64,000 nt of DNA. It comes from Botryotinia globosa (Eukaryota; Ascomycota; Leotiomycetes; Helotiales; Sclerotiniaceae). Below are positions 50,245-60,899 of this stretch, piece after piece. The stretch is from the NCBI GenBank assembly GCA_014898425.1, contig RCSZ01000014.1, positions 62,001-126,000 of the forward strand. Direction: 5' to 3'. The translations under genes were made by a program, and so were the position numbers. Below the pieces are notes generated by a model. That model worked only from the letters and a program-made list of their open reading frames with translations. It did not search any database and had not been told where the DNA came from. Numbering within the stretch: position 1 is the first letter of the stretch; each line of letters starts with the position of its first letter.

Positions 50245-52240
50245 TTACACATCTCTAGTATTAGAATCACTTGTACCCTTTGATTCCACCTCCTCAGCCT
50301 TAGCATCCAAACTGTTAAGCTCATCCTCCTGCTCATCAAGCTTATGATAACAAATCCAAAACACAATACCCGCTCCAAAACTTCCACAAGCCAGTCCCAC
50401 AAACATCCACAAAATCGTTGGGTTACCCACCAACGGAATGAACGCCTGACAAATCGCGAATCCAAAAGCATTAGTCAGCAAGAACATAGCTTGAACAAAC
50501 GATTTCATCGAAGCAGGTGCTTTGGTGTATGCATATTCGAGACCAGTAACCGAGGCAAAGATTTCAGATATACCAATCAATACGTAAGCCGGGATTTGAA
50601 TTGCAAAATGAACTTCATTGGGTTGGATTGTTCCATCTGGGAGAACAGCAGCAGGACACTCGAGAGGTTTGCCGTAACATGGACCAGCTTTGTAGATGAG
50701 GTGCTGCACGATGGCCGCATACATCATACTGAAACTAGCGACGATGAACCCGAATGTGATACGGGACATGGGTCGGAATTTGATCTGCCACTTGCGCAAG
50801 AGGGGGTAAACTAGACGATCCATTACTGGTACGAGGAGAATGATGGCAATGGGATCGAAGTTCTGCGAAAGATCGTTGGGGACACCGTGGGTGTTCATTT
50901 CTCCGGCTTGAGAAACAAAGTTGCTGGAGAATTGAGCGTAGACAACCCAGTAAATAGGGTAGAAGACGAAAACGCGGCAGGCTATTAATGCGCGCTTAAC
51001 TTCGTCGACGAACTGTTCGTTCCATAAAGTAGTTTGTGGGAGATTGTTTGCTACTCGGTAAGAAGGCTTTGCAGCGTTTAGATTTCGGTATTTGATCATT
51101 TGCCCGATGATCTTGAACGCATCAGTGATGACTGTTCCCTTGGGTGGCCGGACAATGTATCGCTTCCTTCCCACAAGCAATGTGACGAAACCAACCATGA
51201 AGACACACAAACACATCAGGTACGCGGACCAAAACCCGACATCTCGTTCCATATAAGGTGTTGCGAGAAGGGAAAGAGATCCAATATTGATACACCAATA
51301 AAAGATCAAATAGATTCGCTGAATGGTAACGGTAGGATCAATAATGACACGTTCACCAGTTTCAAGAACTTTTATTGCCATACGTTTTCGGGTGTATTGA
51401 TCGGCAATTAGAGGACTGACGTTGGATTTGATACCTCCGGTTCCAACACCGATGATAAGAATGGCTGCGATGTACCCTCCCAATCCAGCTCCGTTTTCAA
51501 GAGAAACTGGTAGAGATGTCAAGACAAGAACTAGCAGGCCAACCATGTAGACGACTGCGAAATAGCAAATGGCTTTGAACCGACCGAGGTACTGATCGGC
51601 AACGATGGCGCCAAAGATTGGAGTGACTAGTAAGAATTTGAGCAATTATACGGTGGCAGTGAAGATAAGTTTAACTTACAGTAACACCACATGGAGAAAA
51701 AGACAGTAAGAGCTGTCGCAGTTCGATGTCCGAGACCTATAAAGTTAATAAACGGTCACAGGTCTAAGATATTGAATTCTTACCAAGAGCACCACGACCC
51801 AAAGAACCATCCAGTGGACGTTGAACATAATTTTGAAATAGTCCCACACAACCATAGTATGAGAATCTCTCACACAGTTCTACGATAGCGACAAGCCAAG
51901 CGGACATGGGCAAACTATCACCAACTAAAACATTGTCAGCTTTTCAGTGTCCTAAGATATGATACGGTTATTATTCTACTTCGTCTCAGCGTCTGTTTCT
52001 CCTCATCAGTGGGCTCTTCTTCATCGGCATCGTTCCCCTTTTCGAAACTATTTACTCTCGAATCTGCGGTTGGAGATATTCTCTCTTTGGCACTCTCCGG
52101 ACGAGCTGAATTCGCAGCAATCCCATCATCGCCCATTTTTGAATTAGTCGCACCCTGACTCTGCTTCTCCATTCTGGGAGGTAAATTAGCATTTAGTCGC
52201 TCATAATTTGGCAAATGTGTCCTTACTGATTACCCGACAT
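50245..52240 (-). CDS. PTR2-family proton/peptide symporter
   Basis: Five exons (52240-52227, 52173-51980, 51924-51784, 51736-51680, 51626-50245) join in frame to 595 residues across four introns of 47-55 nt. The first coding exon is only 14 nt (MSGN plus two bases). Family marks are the E-x-x-E-R-F motif at residues 85-90 (VELCERFSYYG), the loop GLFQNYVQRPLDG, GAIVADQYLGR, and the PTR2 signature GTGGIKSNVSPLIADQY. Later segments include YWVVYAQFSSNFVSQ and GLEYAYTKAPASMKS. POT/PTR2 proteins import di- and tripeptides with protons across the plasma membrane through 12 segments. The N-terminal 65 residues are hydrophilic and acidic, as in fungal Ptr2. The long frame reading upstream of 51626 is intron sequence, which is why the junctions above are preferred. 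Confidence 0.95.
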
Positions 52241-54300
52241 TTGGGATTTTTTCGTGAATTGAGATTAAAGCATGAGTGCTGGGGATCAACGAGTTAAGTA
52301 GATTACTGACTAGTTTGTTGTTGATGTCATTGAGTCAGAACACATGCATCAGCCGTAAATGTTGAAGGAAAAAATAACCTTATAATTAGCATGCACGTTA
52401 GAGCTTAGCTTGTGAAATATGCAATCAGTATAAAAGCGAGGCCTGAAAGCTAGGACCGCTGTCAACACTCGTTTGAGATATAATATACGAAGCCATCAAT
52501 TGAACTACCGGAACTAGTAACATATGACGGTTAATGAGAATGCAAACTATACAACAACTGCCCAGTCTCAAGTTGTCTCCTAATTTATTGGTAGCTTCAA
52601 AGACAGGAAACTCCAATGAGACAATTTTCAGCTCATTCATTAAGAATGGGAGGTAAACTCTGAATATACCAAATAGCGAAGAAAGGATCTCGATACAGAA
52701 ATTTGATGTGGGAATAAACGTCGGAGCAAAATAAAATACAAAAAGAGAGAGTAATAGCCTCTAGACTAGCCAAGCTTCGCTGAAACTCAATTACGTTCTA
52801 CCGGATACGAAGATTATACCGGTACGTCCGCCCTTATTCCCTATCGCTCCATTCCTAAATATCCCTAACCTAAGCATATCATCGTGTGAGTTCTAATCAC
52901 ACGTCGCTTTCATCCTAGCCTGCTTAGCATGAAGACCAATCTGTACCCCGCCAGCACTAGTTATAACTTAATTATTTTGTTCCCTGAGTGACTCTACCAA
53001 GGCAATAGTCATTATTGATTGAAAGATACGGGCCATTAGAAAGGCAAGATCTTTATCTATACACTGTAGGTCCGGTGGGTTAATGGGCTCGACGGGTTGT
53101 AAAAGATGCGCGCCATGATGAACACCGTTGTTTAGTCTTTCGGCTAGTTCGGAGATATAGTTGATACGAAGAGGGCAAACAATGAATAAGATGTGCGATC
53201 TGCAATTCCAAGCCCAAAAACTCCCTAAGTGAGGGACTGAGTGTTGAGTAGTGCAGATAAGGTTTTGATGCCAAGAGTGACGATCATGGCAGAATTTGAT
53301 TTGGGCAGCGGTGTAATCTTATGAAACTTTCCATCACAACGAATAATTCCAGGAGATCTTCATAGAAGTAAAACATCGTTCATAATCTGATGAACCATTC
53401 TTGAAATGCTCGGATTCCCATTCCAAAATATTCTAGGAACAACAACAGGTATCTGCGAAAACCATTCGAGACCAATCTGAAACATTTTGGCAGCTTTTAC
53501 AGATGAAGGAAGTCAAGGAAACCGACAGTCGGTGAAGCTACAGCAGCCCTTCTATGATGCTGAAACCAGAGTAATATCGAAGCTCTGGAATTGGATCCCT
53601 GTACTCATGGTGGTGTAGGCGTACGTTGCTGGTATCTAATGTTAAGAGTTTGGGTTCATAGAAATAGCAGAAGCAAGTGTTGAGTGCTTGCCTTGATAAT
53701 TGTTTGTACAAGCGTACGCAACAGCATAAACTCAATGTCGCCTCGTACAGCCAGTTTAACACTGGCAGCCAGAGTGTCCCCAAAAGACCTCGGTTATAAG
53801 AATTGGCGCAGGGCGCTTTCCTCCGGGCATAAAATCGAATAACTGCTTTGGGTTTTCCAGAGTCAACAAAGTCAACCTTCAACGATCCTTGTTTTTGCTC
53901 AGGATCAAATACCACTCATAGAACTGTTGGCGAGATGGACCAAGTTTATGTATGATGGTTGATGATGCCCACAAGAAGATATGATTTTCTGCATGGGTAC
54001 GACAAGATGGATGTCCTCGCGTGTTTTCACAAAAAGTTTTTAGCGACCTGATGTGGTCGCGAAGGGAGAAGTAAGATTTAGTCGGGATGCTCATTTTTCT
54101 TCTTCCGATTCTTCGTCCTCTTGGAGAACATGTAAGATATCTCTTCGGGAAATGCGGGACGCGGCCACTTGGTCAGAATAATCTAAAAGCTTTCCAATAT
54201 TATCTCCACCACAGTGAGCTCTTCTGTTGCTTTCTTTTGACGAGTACTTTTTATTATGCAGATAAAAGAGAAAGCAACAATAGTTAATTATCAAGTTAAA
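52241..54300. other. Intergenic region, no gene recognised
   Basis: The near part is the promoter of the peptide transporter. Two overlapping minus-strand frames at 53538-53915 (125 codons) and 53879-54094 (71 codons) might be pieces of one decayed gene, but no splice or family evidence joins them. Confidence 0.4.
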
Positions 54301-54302
54301 TA

Positions 54303-54772
54303 TACTCAATTTCATAATGTGTGTTCAAAATATAATTTTTTTTAATCTAATCAACTTTTTGCTAAATCCTATATAAAAATAATTCAATTGTTTTTAATTC
54401 AATGAATATAATTTCAAATTGAAAAGAATTTGTATTATAATATAAATCTCAATTAATAAAATTAATAAATAAAATTGAATTGTTTTAATTAGGAATTTAT
54501 TGAACTGAAAATAATTAAATGAAAATTCAATTTTCAAAAGATCAAAAATCTAAAAACTATTTTAAAAATTATAATTTTATTCAACTATTTTTAATTGAAT
54601 AAATTTTTAACTAAAATGATTCAAATTTTATTTATCGATTTTATTAGTTGAAATTAAAATCTTTTTTAATTTAAAATTATATTAATTAATTTGAATTTTT
54701 CAATTTCAAAAATTCGATTAGGTGATATTCAAAAAGGTGCTTTTTTTGTGGATATATGTTATGAATCGGGTA
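54303..54772. mobile_element. 470-bp TA-flanked miniature element, copy 2
   Basis: The left end TACTCAATTTCATAA differs by one base from the same stretch of the 40155 copy. The reverse complement of the right end reads TACCCGATTCATAAC, so the termini are inverted. TA flanks both sides (54301-54302, 54773-54774). The interior is AT-rich with no open frame. It sits about 220 bp upstream of the RING-H2 gene and could affect its promoter. Confidence 0.6.
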
Positions 54773-54990
54773 TATAGAAAGAAACAAGGGAATGTTAAGA
54801 TCGATTCAAAATTGTATTTAAATAATGAAAGTGGGTGATGAAACGAGAGAAAAATTGAAGGGGAGACTGATCGATCGTACCTACCACATTAAATGAACAA
54901 AATTAACAATGTTACAACAAAAATTGTTTTGCAATAGACACAATCCCAACTCAGCAAGCTTCATTCTTAGGATCATATCACCTCCCAAAA

Positions 54991-55963
54991 ATGGTATACC
55001 GTTCACGGATTCCCGAGATTATTAATTTCCTGCACCAGAATGGCCGGGAAGATCTGGAGATACGGATTCGAGGAGATCTCCTAATATACGGGTCAGAATT
55101 GCGTGCCGGGTTTCGTAATTTATTGAATCTTGATCAGCAAAACGAATTGTTAGAGCGCTTTGTTTTCTCCCGAACCTGTAAGTCAATTATCCTTTTTTGC
55201 GACAACTACATGATTGGATCTAACTTTTCTCTTAGTCCCTCATGGTTCTTGTTTCCCTGGGGACATGGCAATAGACGACTTGCCTATGCTTCAAGACCCT
55301 GCCGATGGGGGTCATCCACCGCGCTCACTCGATGACGACTTTATTTTATTTGGAATCCCTCATCTTCCGCTGTTTGCGACCGCCTTTCGTGAGATGCAAG
55401 CCAGAGAAAGGCGATTACATCAAAGTGCCATGCAAGTTGTGCAAACAACTTCTCAGCCAAATCTTTCCGACAATCGTCTTAGAGCAGATGATCGGAGTCT
55501 TGAAGCTGCTACTTTGAGACCGGCGGTCTTACATCCAAAAACCGACGATAGTCGAGATAATGATAGCCCCCCTGCCAAAATACTGAAAGAAAAATCTGAA
55601 CCGGAAGATGATGACATTTGTCCCATTTGTCAGGAAGGATATTCTGATGCCCAGCCTCCAGCCTCACTCATTCCAAACTGTGGACATTTTTTCCATATGG
55701 GTTGTATGGTGAAGTGGATTAACTCCGAGTCTATTAATGGTCAATCGAGAGACAGGTGCATTTGCTGTCGTAGACAGTACGATAGACTTTTTTCTCAATT
55801 TCATGGCGAGGTGTTTCCACCTCGGTTTGATGAAGAATTCTGGCGCAATCACAATGGACCGTTGATAAATGAAGTCTTTACGAGACTAGAAACTCTGTCG
55901 CCTGATTATTCATCTGACGAAGATGAATTATTAGAACCACTAATCGACGAGGATGATTGGTAA
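54991..55963 (+). CDS. RING-H2 finger protein, probable E3 ubiquitin ligase
   Basis: Two exons, 54991-55177 and 55236-55963, joined across a 58-nt intron (GTAAGT...CTTAG), give 304 residues. A complete RING-H2 finger lies at residues 191-240: C191, C194, C211, H213, H216, C219, C237 and C240, with the W at 223 typical of E2-binding RINGs. The region before it is acidic and probably disordered (EKSEPEDDD). The last 40 residues are acidic again and end LIDEDDW. No membrane segment is seen, so a soluble ligase is likely; the substrate is unknown. The start ATG lies just after the TA-flanked element at 54303-54772. The N-terminal 60 residues (IPEIINFLHQNGREDLEIRI) look like a small helical domain I cannot name. 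Confidence 0.9.
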
Positions 55964-56171
55964 GACACCACGGATGCTGTATTAGGTAGCTAGAGTATTC
56001 CACATGGGCGAATACACACCTATTGAGACTAATGGTGGGACAGCTAGCAGATATGAAGTTCAGACCTGGTGTGCGTGATCCTATCCAGATGAGGGGAATC
56101 GGTACGAAATCAGCGACTATCAAACATTGTATCTTGATAACATTGGATCACCAGTGGATAGCGAAATAAAA

Positions 56172-56474
56172 TCATATTTTTGTAACTTTCAAATCCTGTC
56201 TTCTCCTTGATATTATCGCAAAGATTTTCCCAGTACTTGCCAGTTGCCGAACGTCACAACTATATGTACAGAGAAGTGTTCTTACACCCAAGTTTTGTAT
56301 TTCGATTGCGATTAGTATACACTCTCCGTGTACGGCCAGTGCTGGCAACCAGTCTGCCCAGCAGAAACTTATGAGCTTCACTATTAAAGCAAAGAATTTT
56401 GTCGTAGCATTCCCAACAGTAGTCTTGAAGATCGAGGTAGCATCATCTAGGATAACGGGGGCATGTCTTTCAGG
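56172..56474 (-). other. Small unrecognised open frame cut by the MITE
   Basis: The minus-strand frame ending at 56172 reads PERHAPVILDDATSIFKTTV and onward for about 100 codons. It runs into the hAT-type element at its 5' end. If the element and one target copy are removed, the frame continues a few codons to an in-frame ATG (peptide start MTNIPERHAP), with a stop further upstream. No family is recognised and coding status is uncertain. Confidence 0.25.
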
Positions 56475-56941
56475 CAGTGTAGGCAATAGTACACTACAGT
56501 GAAACTGTGGTGTGTATTAGCATATTGATATTACAGCTAGTATATATAGAAAGGAGATTATACCAATCTCATATATATTTATATATTTAAAAAATACTAG
56601 CAATATATTGAAATACTAGAATTCAATATAAAAATCTATATTCATATCCAAATTAAATTAGAAATAAAGGATTTTATATTAATTCGAATAAGGAATAGAA
56701 TTTTATTACCTAATATAAATGGGAATCTCTTATTTCTAATCTAATTTGAATGGGAATATATATTTTATATTGGATTCCAGTATTTCAATATATTGCTAAT
56801 AGTATTGAATAAATAAATGATATTGAATACTTTCAGTGGTATTGGATTCTGTACCACATATATACGTATTTCGAAAAAATTCGATACACACCACTAAACT
56901 AACCTATATACGAAATACGGGAAATACTATTGCCTACACTG
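56475..56941. mobile_element. hAT-type foldback MITE with perfect 8-bp target duplication
   Basis: The 467-bp element has perfect 17-bp inverted ends, CAGTGTAGGCAATAGTA and its complement. The flanking octamer CTTTCAGG is repeated exactly at 56467-56474 and 56942-56949. Eight-base duplications and CAG(T)G termini are marks of the hAT superfamily. The interior is largely one imperfect palindrome (about 56598-56798) whose arms differ mainly by C/T and G/A. It has no open frame, so movement would need a transposase supplied elsewhere. The perfect ends and target copies suggest a fairly recent insertion. Confidence 0.9.
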
Positions 56942-56949
56942 CTTTCAGG

Positions 56950-57864
56950 TATATTTGTCATTTTGTCATCTTCAATGGGGCCATCGATTTATCGATTGCT
57001 ATGGCTTTCATCTAGTTTGAGCATGCTCAATTGATATGTTTGGGCTTATTTCGGTAAGCACAGCACTCGTTTATGTTTACCAGGCGCACTTCATCCTGAA
57101 ATCGCTTAAGCGCCTAGGAGTTGTGAATTTCGCTATCGCATGACGGACAATTAATTGCAACATCGTTATTAGTCTCACGCCTGTCATATTTGCGGCTTTG
57201 ATGGTTCATCATACAGCGGTGACTAATCTAAAAATCACATATAAACGGTTTCTCAAGAAGGATTCAACTTGTATATTTCTGGTCATCGACTCTAACTGAA
57301 ATGCCTTCATGAAAGAGTGATCATCAATCCTTTACTCTCGTATTCATCGTTTTGCTCCACGTTTGGAAGTTTATGCTGCAATAATTCTCCTAGCTTGCAA
57401 TGAGTGTGTCAATTTTATCAACTTTATTCTGGTGGGATTGATTAATTATCTGAAGATTAGTCCGCGTTATTTGTGACTGATTTCCTATTCATACAAAGGT
57501 TAGAAATGGGCTTATAGTAATTTGACAAAAGTTTCCGATACTTTAGCACTGTACTTTCATTCAGAAAATTGTAACATCACTGCGAAGCTTCTTACTTTTT
57601 GTCGAAATTCTGAACTTTCTAGTAACGCGCAACTTTTCGGGGGTTTCTATGACCCAGCGGTTTGCTGGATGTCTATCTAGATATAAAAATCATCTTCTCC
57701 GTCGGTTCTGGGAGATGAACTCTATTCATACCACTAACAAGCTTTGCCTCTCTGTCAATGTCATCTGGGACATCAGAAGCTCTCTGTCAATGATTGAATT
57801 GAATGTACAAGTCTATTGCATGAATCTCATATACTGAAGTTTGAATATCGTTGGTGGTTGAGCT
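56950..57864. other. Intergenic region, no gene recognised
   Basis: Only a 62-codon plus-strand frame (57649-57837) is present, and it has no known motif. Confidence 0.4.
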
Positions 57865-57880
57865 ACCTACCTAGGTACAC
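57865..57880. promoter_or_regulatory. Shared 16-bp upstream element, copy 1
   Basis: CTACCTACCTAGGTAC, containing the 10-bp palindrome TACCTAGGTA, lies about 340-360 bp before the start codon at 58223. The identical 16-mer precedes the paralogous gene at a similar distance. A regulatory role is inferred. Confidence 0.45.
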
Positions 57881-58222
57881 TACAATACATCTTAGAATGA
57901 ATGGGTATTCAATTCGCAAAAATTCACCAACCGCTTCGTGCCCGAGGCTCATTCTTTAAAATTTAAATAGCAATTAGTATATAAACTGGAGATTTATTAT
58001 GATTCTCTCACTTTTGATTGGAGAAAAGGAGTTTAACTGAGTATATGTTTTCATAATGCACCGGAGTATGTTCGGCTCACAGCTGCTGTATTGGAGATTC
58101 AATTGTTTCAAAAATCCTGTTTCTTGCTGCAACGAACGCAACTTTCAACAACTTTTCTTTGGATCCCCTTTACCTTCATCAAGAATTGAGCGCAAACAAT
58201 CAGCTTCAGTCTACAATTAGCC

Positions 58223-59998
58223 ATGAATAACCACATCGAGCTCCGACAAGATATTTACAAGAGAAGATATGAGAACGACACGTGGATTTACAGCCTGGTC
58301 GAATACCCAAGAAAGCTTACCGTCAACGAACGGTTGAGAATTACTCATGAAATTCCCGCTATTCTATCAGAATGTAGATATCACACGGCGGAAGAGCTAG
58401 AGAAAGCTGGCTACCATTTCATGAAGGGTGGCGAGAAGCACCTATTTGAAGCACTTCATAAAGATAAACCTCCCACCCGCTTTACAAGCCATCTCAGACT
58501 TAGCGAGATTGAGCTAGCGCACTGTGGTCTTCTGGAGGAACTTGGCAAGCTTCGTGAGGTTGCTCTTCAACCAGACTTTCAGACTGGCTTGGCAGCGACA
58601 ATGCAACGAAAATATAGCTACTACCAAAAGTGGAAGGGTATGCAATATGAAGTTGGAGTTACTAAGCAACCAGGACACGGAGTCAAGAGACTTCAGCTGG
58701 CCGAGATTCTGCGTCGAGATACAGACGATTCGAAGAAGGATTTCTTTCATAAAGCTCGCGATCTAGGCCAGAAATTGCTTGATATCTGGATCCCTGGATA
58801 CGAGAATACCCATTCTTTTCAAGACATTGAATGGCATCGAAATACAGCGATGACCTTCAGCGAAGATCCGAATACAACGCTCAACTCTATGCAGCTCAAT
58901 TACACCAAGCAAGGAACGGTCATCACAGATGCTTTGAAGGGGAAGGCACATCTGCATTGCGATAAAGACGATCAACCAACCTCCTATTCCGTCGTGTTCT
59001 TCATGTCAAACTTCGACGATTGGTACTGCCCTGGTCATTTTATCAATACTACCTGGAGAACTATATTCCCTGCATCTCCTTTCCAGGTGTATATCTTTTC
59101 TGGAAGAACGTGGCACTGTGGTACTGGCTCAGGATTCTATCCAGAGTGGGTAGGTCCAGGTCATCCACTACGATTACCAGCTTCATCGGTCCCGCTCCCT
59201 GACTTAAGTCCTCTCGCAGCCGGAAACAAGATGAGATGTAATATGGTAGTATATCCAACTCGTAGACTTCTAGTTCCTAAATTCAAGGAATTAAATATCG
59301 AGATATGGCAACCACAAGGTCTTCACGTCTTCAAAAATATTCGGACACACCAGGAATGGAAGTTAAGGCTGTTTATTAAGCAAGAGGTATTATTGAAGCT
59401 TATCGCATCGCTTGAAACTAAAGTACTTCTACAGAAACACTTTCCTGAGTGGATCCGAAACTGGTGGTGGATGATGACTTTTGCTCCAGACATGTTCTGG
59501 CATGGTGTTGACGATCTTTCTCATAACGCAGAGGAGCAATGTTTAGCATACTTCAAGCAGCTGGAGGATGAAATCGACAAGAATAATACTGAAGGACCCC
59601 TTCCAACAAACCCCGGCAAAACAAAGAGAGTCTTGCGCACCGACGAAGAGAGGGCTGCCACAAAAGAGTTCAACGCGTACTACGAAGATCGTGCAGGTTG
59701 GGAAGATTTGAGAACTGCCAATCCCGATTGGTTTATTGAGCTATTCTGGTGGATCGACCCTGATACTGGAGAAAAGACATATCCCTCTCGCGATATGGCC
59801 ATTAAGACAATCGCGTTGGTTACTACTGAGCCGTGCAAACAGCTTACTGACTTGGAGGAAGATATAGCACAGGCATATGATGGGTTTGGCGACTACAAAG
59901 GCGACACAGTTTTCACGGAACTAGATTCTCCTCGTGCGTTTGATCCAGCTGTAGATACTGTTCCTGCAAATCCCAGCTGGGTGCCCACCAATGATTAG
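58223..59998 (+). CDS. Uncharacterised protein with dioxygenase-like H-x-D...H...R pattern, paralog A
   Basis: A single exon of 591 residues, start context AGCCATGAAT. No family is recognised by eye. The N-terminal 200 residues look helical and charged (YHTAEELEKAGYHFMKGGEK, SEIELAHCGLLEELGKLREV). Residues about 220-345 show a possible double-stranded beta-helix: HCD at 245-247, a strand YSVVFFMS, a G-H-F turn, FSGRTWH ending at H298, then a strand with R338 (MRCNMVVYPTRR). H-x-D, a second His about 50 residues later and a following Arg are the Fe(II)- and 2-oxoglutarate-binding pattern of that oxygenase superfamily, including Tet/JBP-like nucleic-acid oxygenases. The C-terminal 150 residues are W-rich and acidic. 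No signal peptide or membrane segment is seen. The next gene downstream is a diverged paralog with the same three motifs. The enzyme assignment is inference. Confidence 0.85.
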   Translation: MNNHIELRQDIYKRRYENDTWIYSLVEYPRKLTVNERLRITHEIPAILSECRYHTAEELEKAGYHFMKGGEKHLFEALHKDKPPTRFTSHLRLSEIELAHCGLLEELGKLREVALQPDFQTGLAATMQRKYSYYQKWKGMQYEVGVTKQPGHGVKRLQLAEILRRDTDDSKKDFFHKARDLGQKLLDIWIPGYENTHSFQDIEWHRNTAMTFSEDPNTTLNSMQLNYTKQGTVITDALKGKAHLHCDKDDQPTSYSVVFFMSNFDDWYCPGHFINTTWRTIFPASPFQVYIFSGRTWHCGTGSGFYPEWVGPGHPLRLPASSVPLPDLSPLAAGNKMRCNMVVYPTRRLLVPKFKELNIEIWQPQGLHVFKNIRTHQEWKLRLFIKQEVLLKLIASLETKVLLQKHFPEWIRNWWWMMTFAPDMFWHGVDDLSHNAEEQCLAYFKQLEDEIDKNNTEGPLPTNPGKTKRVLRTDEERAATKEFNAYYEDRAGWEDLRTANPDWFIELFWWIDPDTGEKTYPSRDMAIKTIALVTTEPCKQLTDLEEDIAQAYDGFGDYKGDTVFTELDSPRAFDPAVDTVPANPSWVPTND

Positions 59999-60572
59999 TG
60001 ACCTGATACTTTTGCCGAGAAGACTGGAGAGTGAGTTATTGAAGTGAATTCGTCCAGTGTAATGATATTGAGGAGGAAATGCCAACGGATAAAACTGGAT
60101 GTGCGTTCTAGGTTGCTGTCGGGATATCGATCATGTGATCGTAACGAAGGCAGTGTATTAGCTAGCGAGGCGCTAGCGCTTTCTTATTCAAGTACCAGCT
60201 TCCCATAGGTAGATAATAATGAGTAAGAACAATTATAACCATAATAGACTAAAGTACTTGACACTTCTCAACCAAGCTGATACCAACAATTATAGATTCC
60301 ATATATTATTTTGAGTTCTGTTTGAGAAATTGCTTGTAAAATAAGGTTACCCACTATTAATGATTATTTGACTTACCGAACCTTCGGTTTAATGATTTCA
60401 CGTTTTTTCGTTTCATCAGAAGCAATCACGTATCAACAGACATAAGAGACTTCTTCAAACGAGCATCTGAATTCCAGAAACGGTCCTCGATCAGCTAACA
60501 CAGTCGTCATAAATTATTCCTCAAATTACTCATATTTAGTTTCAACTTTGCCTAATTTCAAGGAACTATTAC
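59999..60572. other. Spacer between the paralogs
   Basis: Non-coding by eye. It should hold the 3' end of paralog A and part of the promoter of paralog B. Confidence 0.5.
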
Positions 60573-60588
60573 TACCTACCTAGGTACT
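60573..60588. promoter_or_regulatory. Shared 16-bp upstream element, copy 2
   Basis: The identical CTACCTACCTAGGTAC lies about 310-330 bp before the start codon at 60900. It matches the copy at 57865-57880 in sequence, orientation and approximate distance. Confidence 0.45.
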
Positions 60589-60899
60589 TCTCAACCCAGC
60601 ATCAATTAGCATGAAGGGGTAACGGAAGTCAAATATAATCGGGTGATTCTATGAAAACTTGGATACACATGGTCTAAACATCCTTCTCGCACATTAAGCT
60701 ATGACTAGTTCGCAGTAAGCTATCCCGTATGTGATTCAACTATCTCATATAACAAGGAGGCTACTGTATTGAGATCTTCAAAGTCACAATATTCACTTTT
60801 ATTTTAGTTCGCCAGAAGTTCTTCGGCATACAGATGATTAATATTTAAGAGCTTCTATTGACCTCGAACCTGAAAAAACTTCATACAGGATATAGCACC

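Noticed and set aside
51627..51645. Start of the peptide transporter at 51645 (MLKFLLV...)
   Set aside because: These codons are intron sequence; the upstream exons supply the conserved E-x-x-E-R motif and join in frame at 51626.
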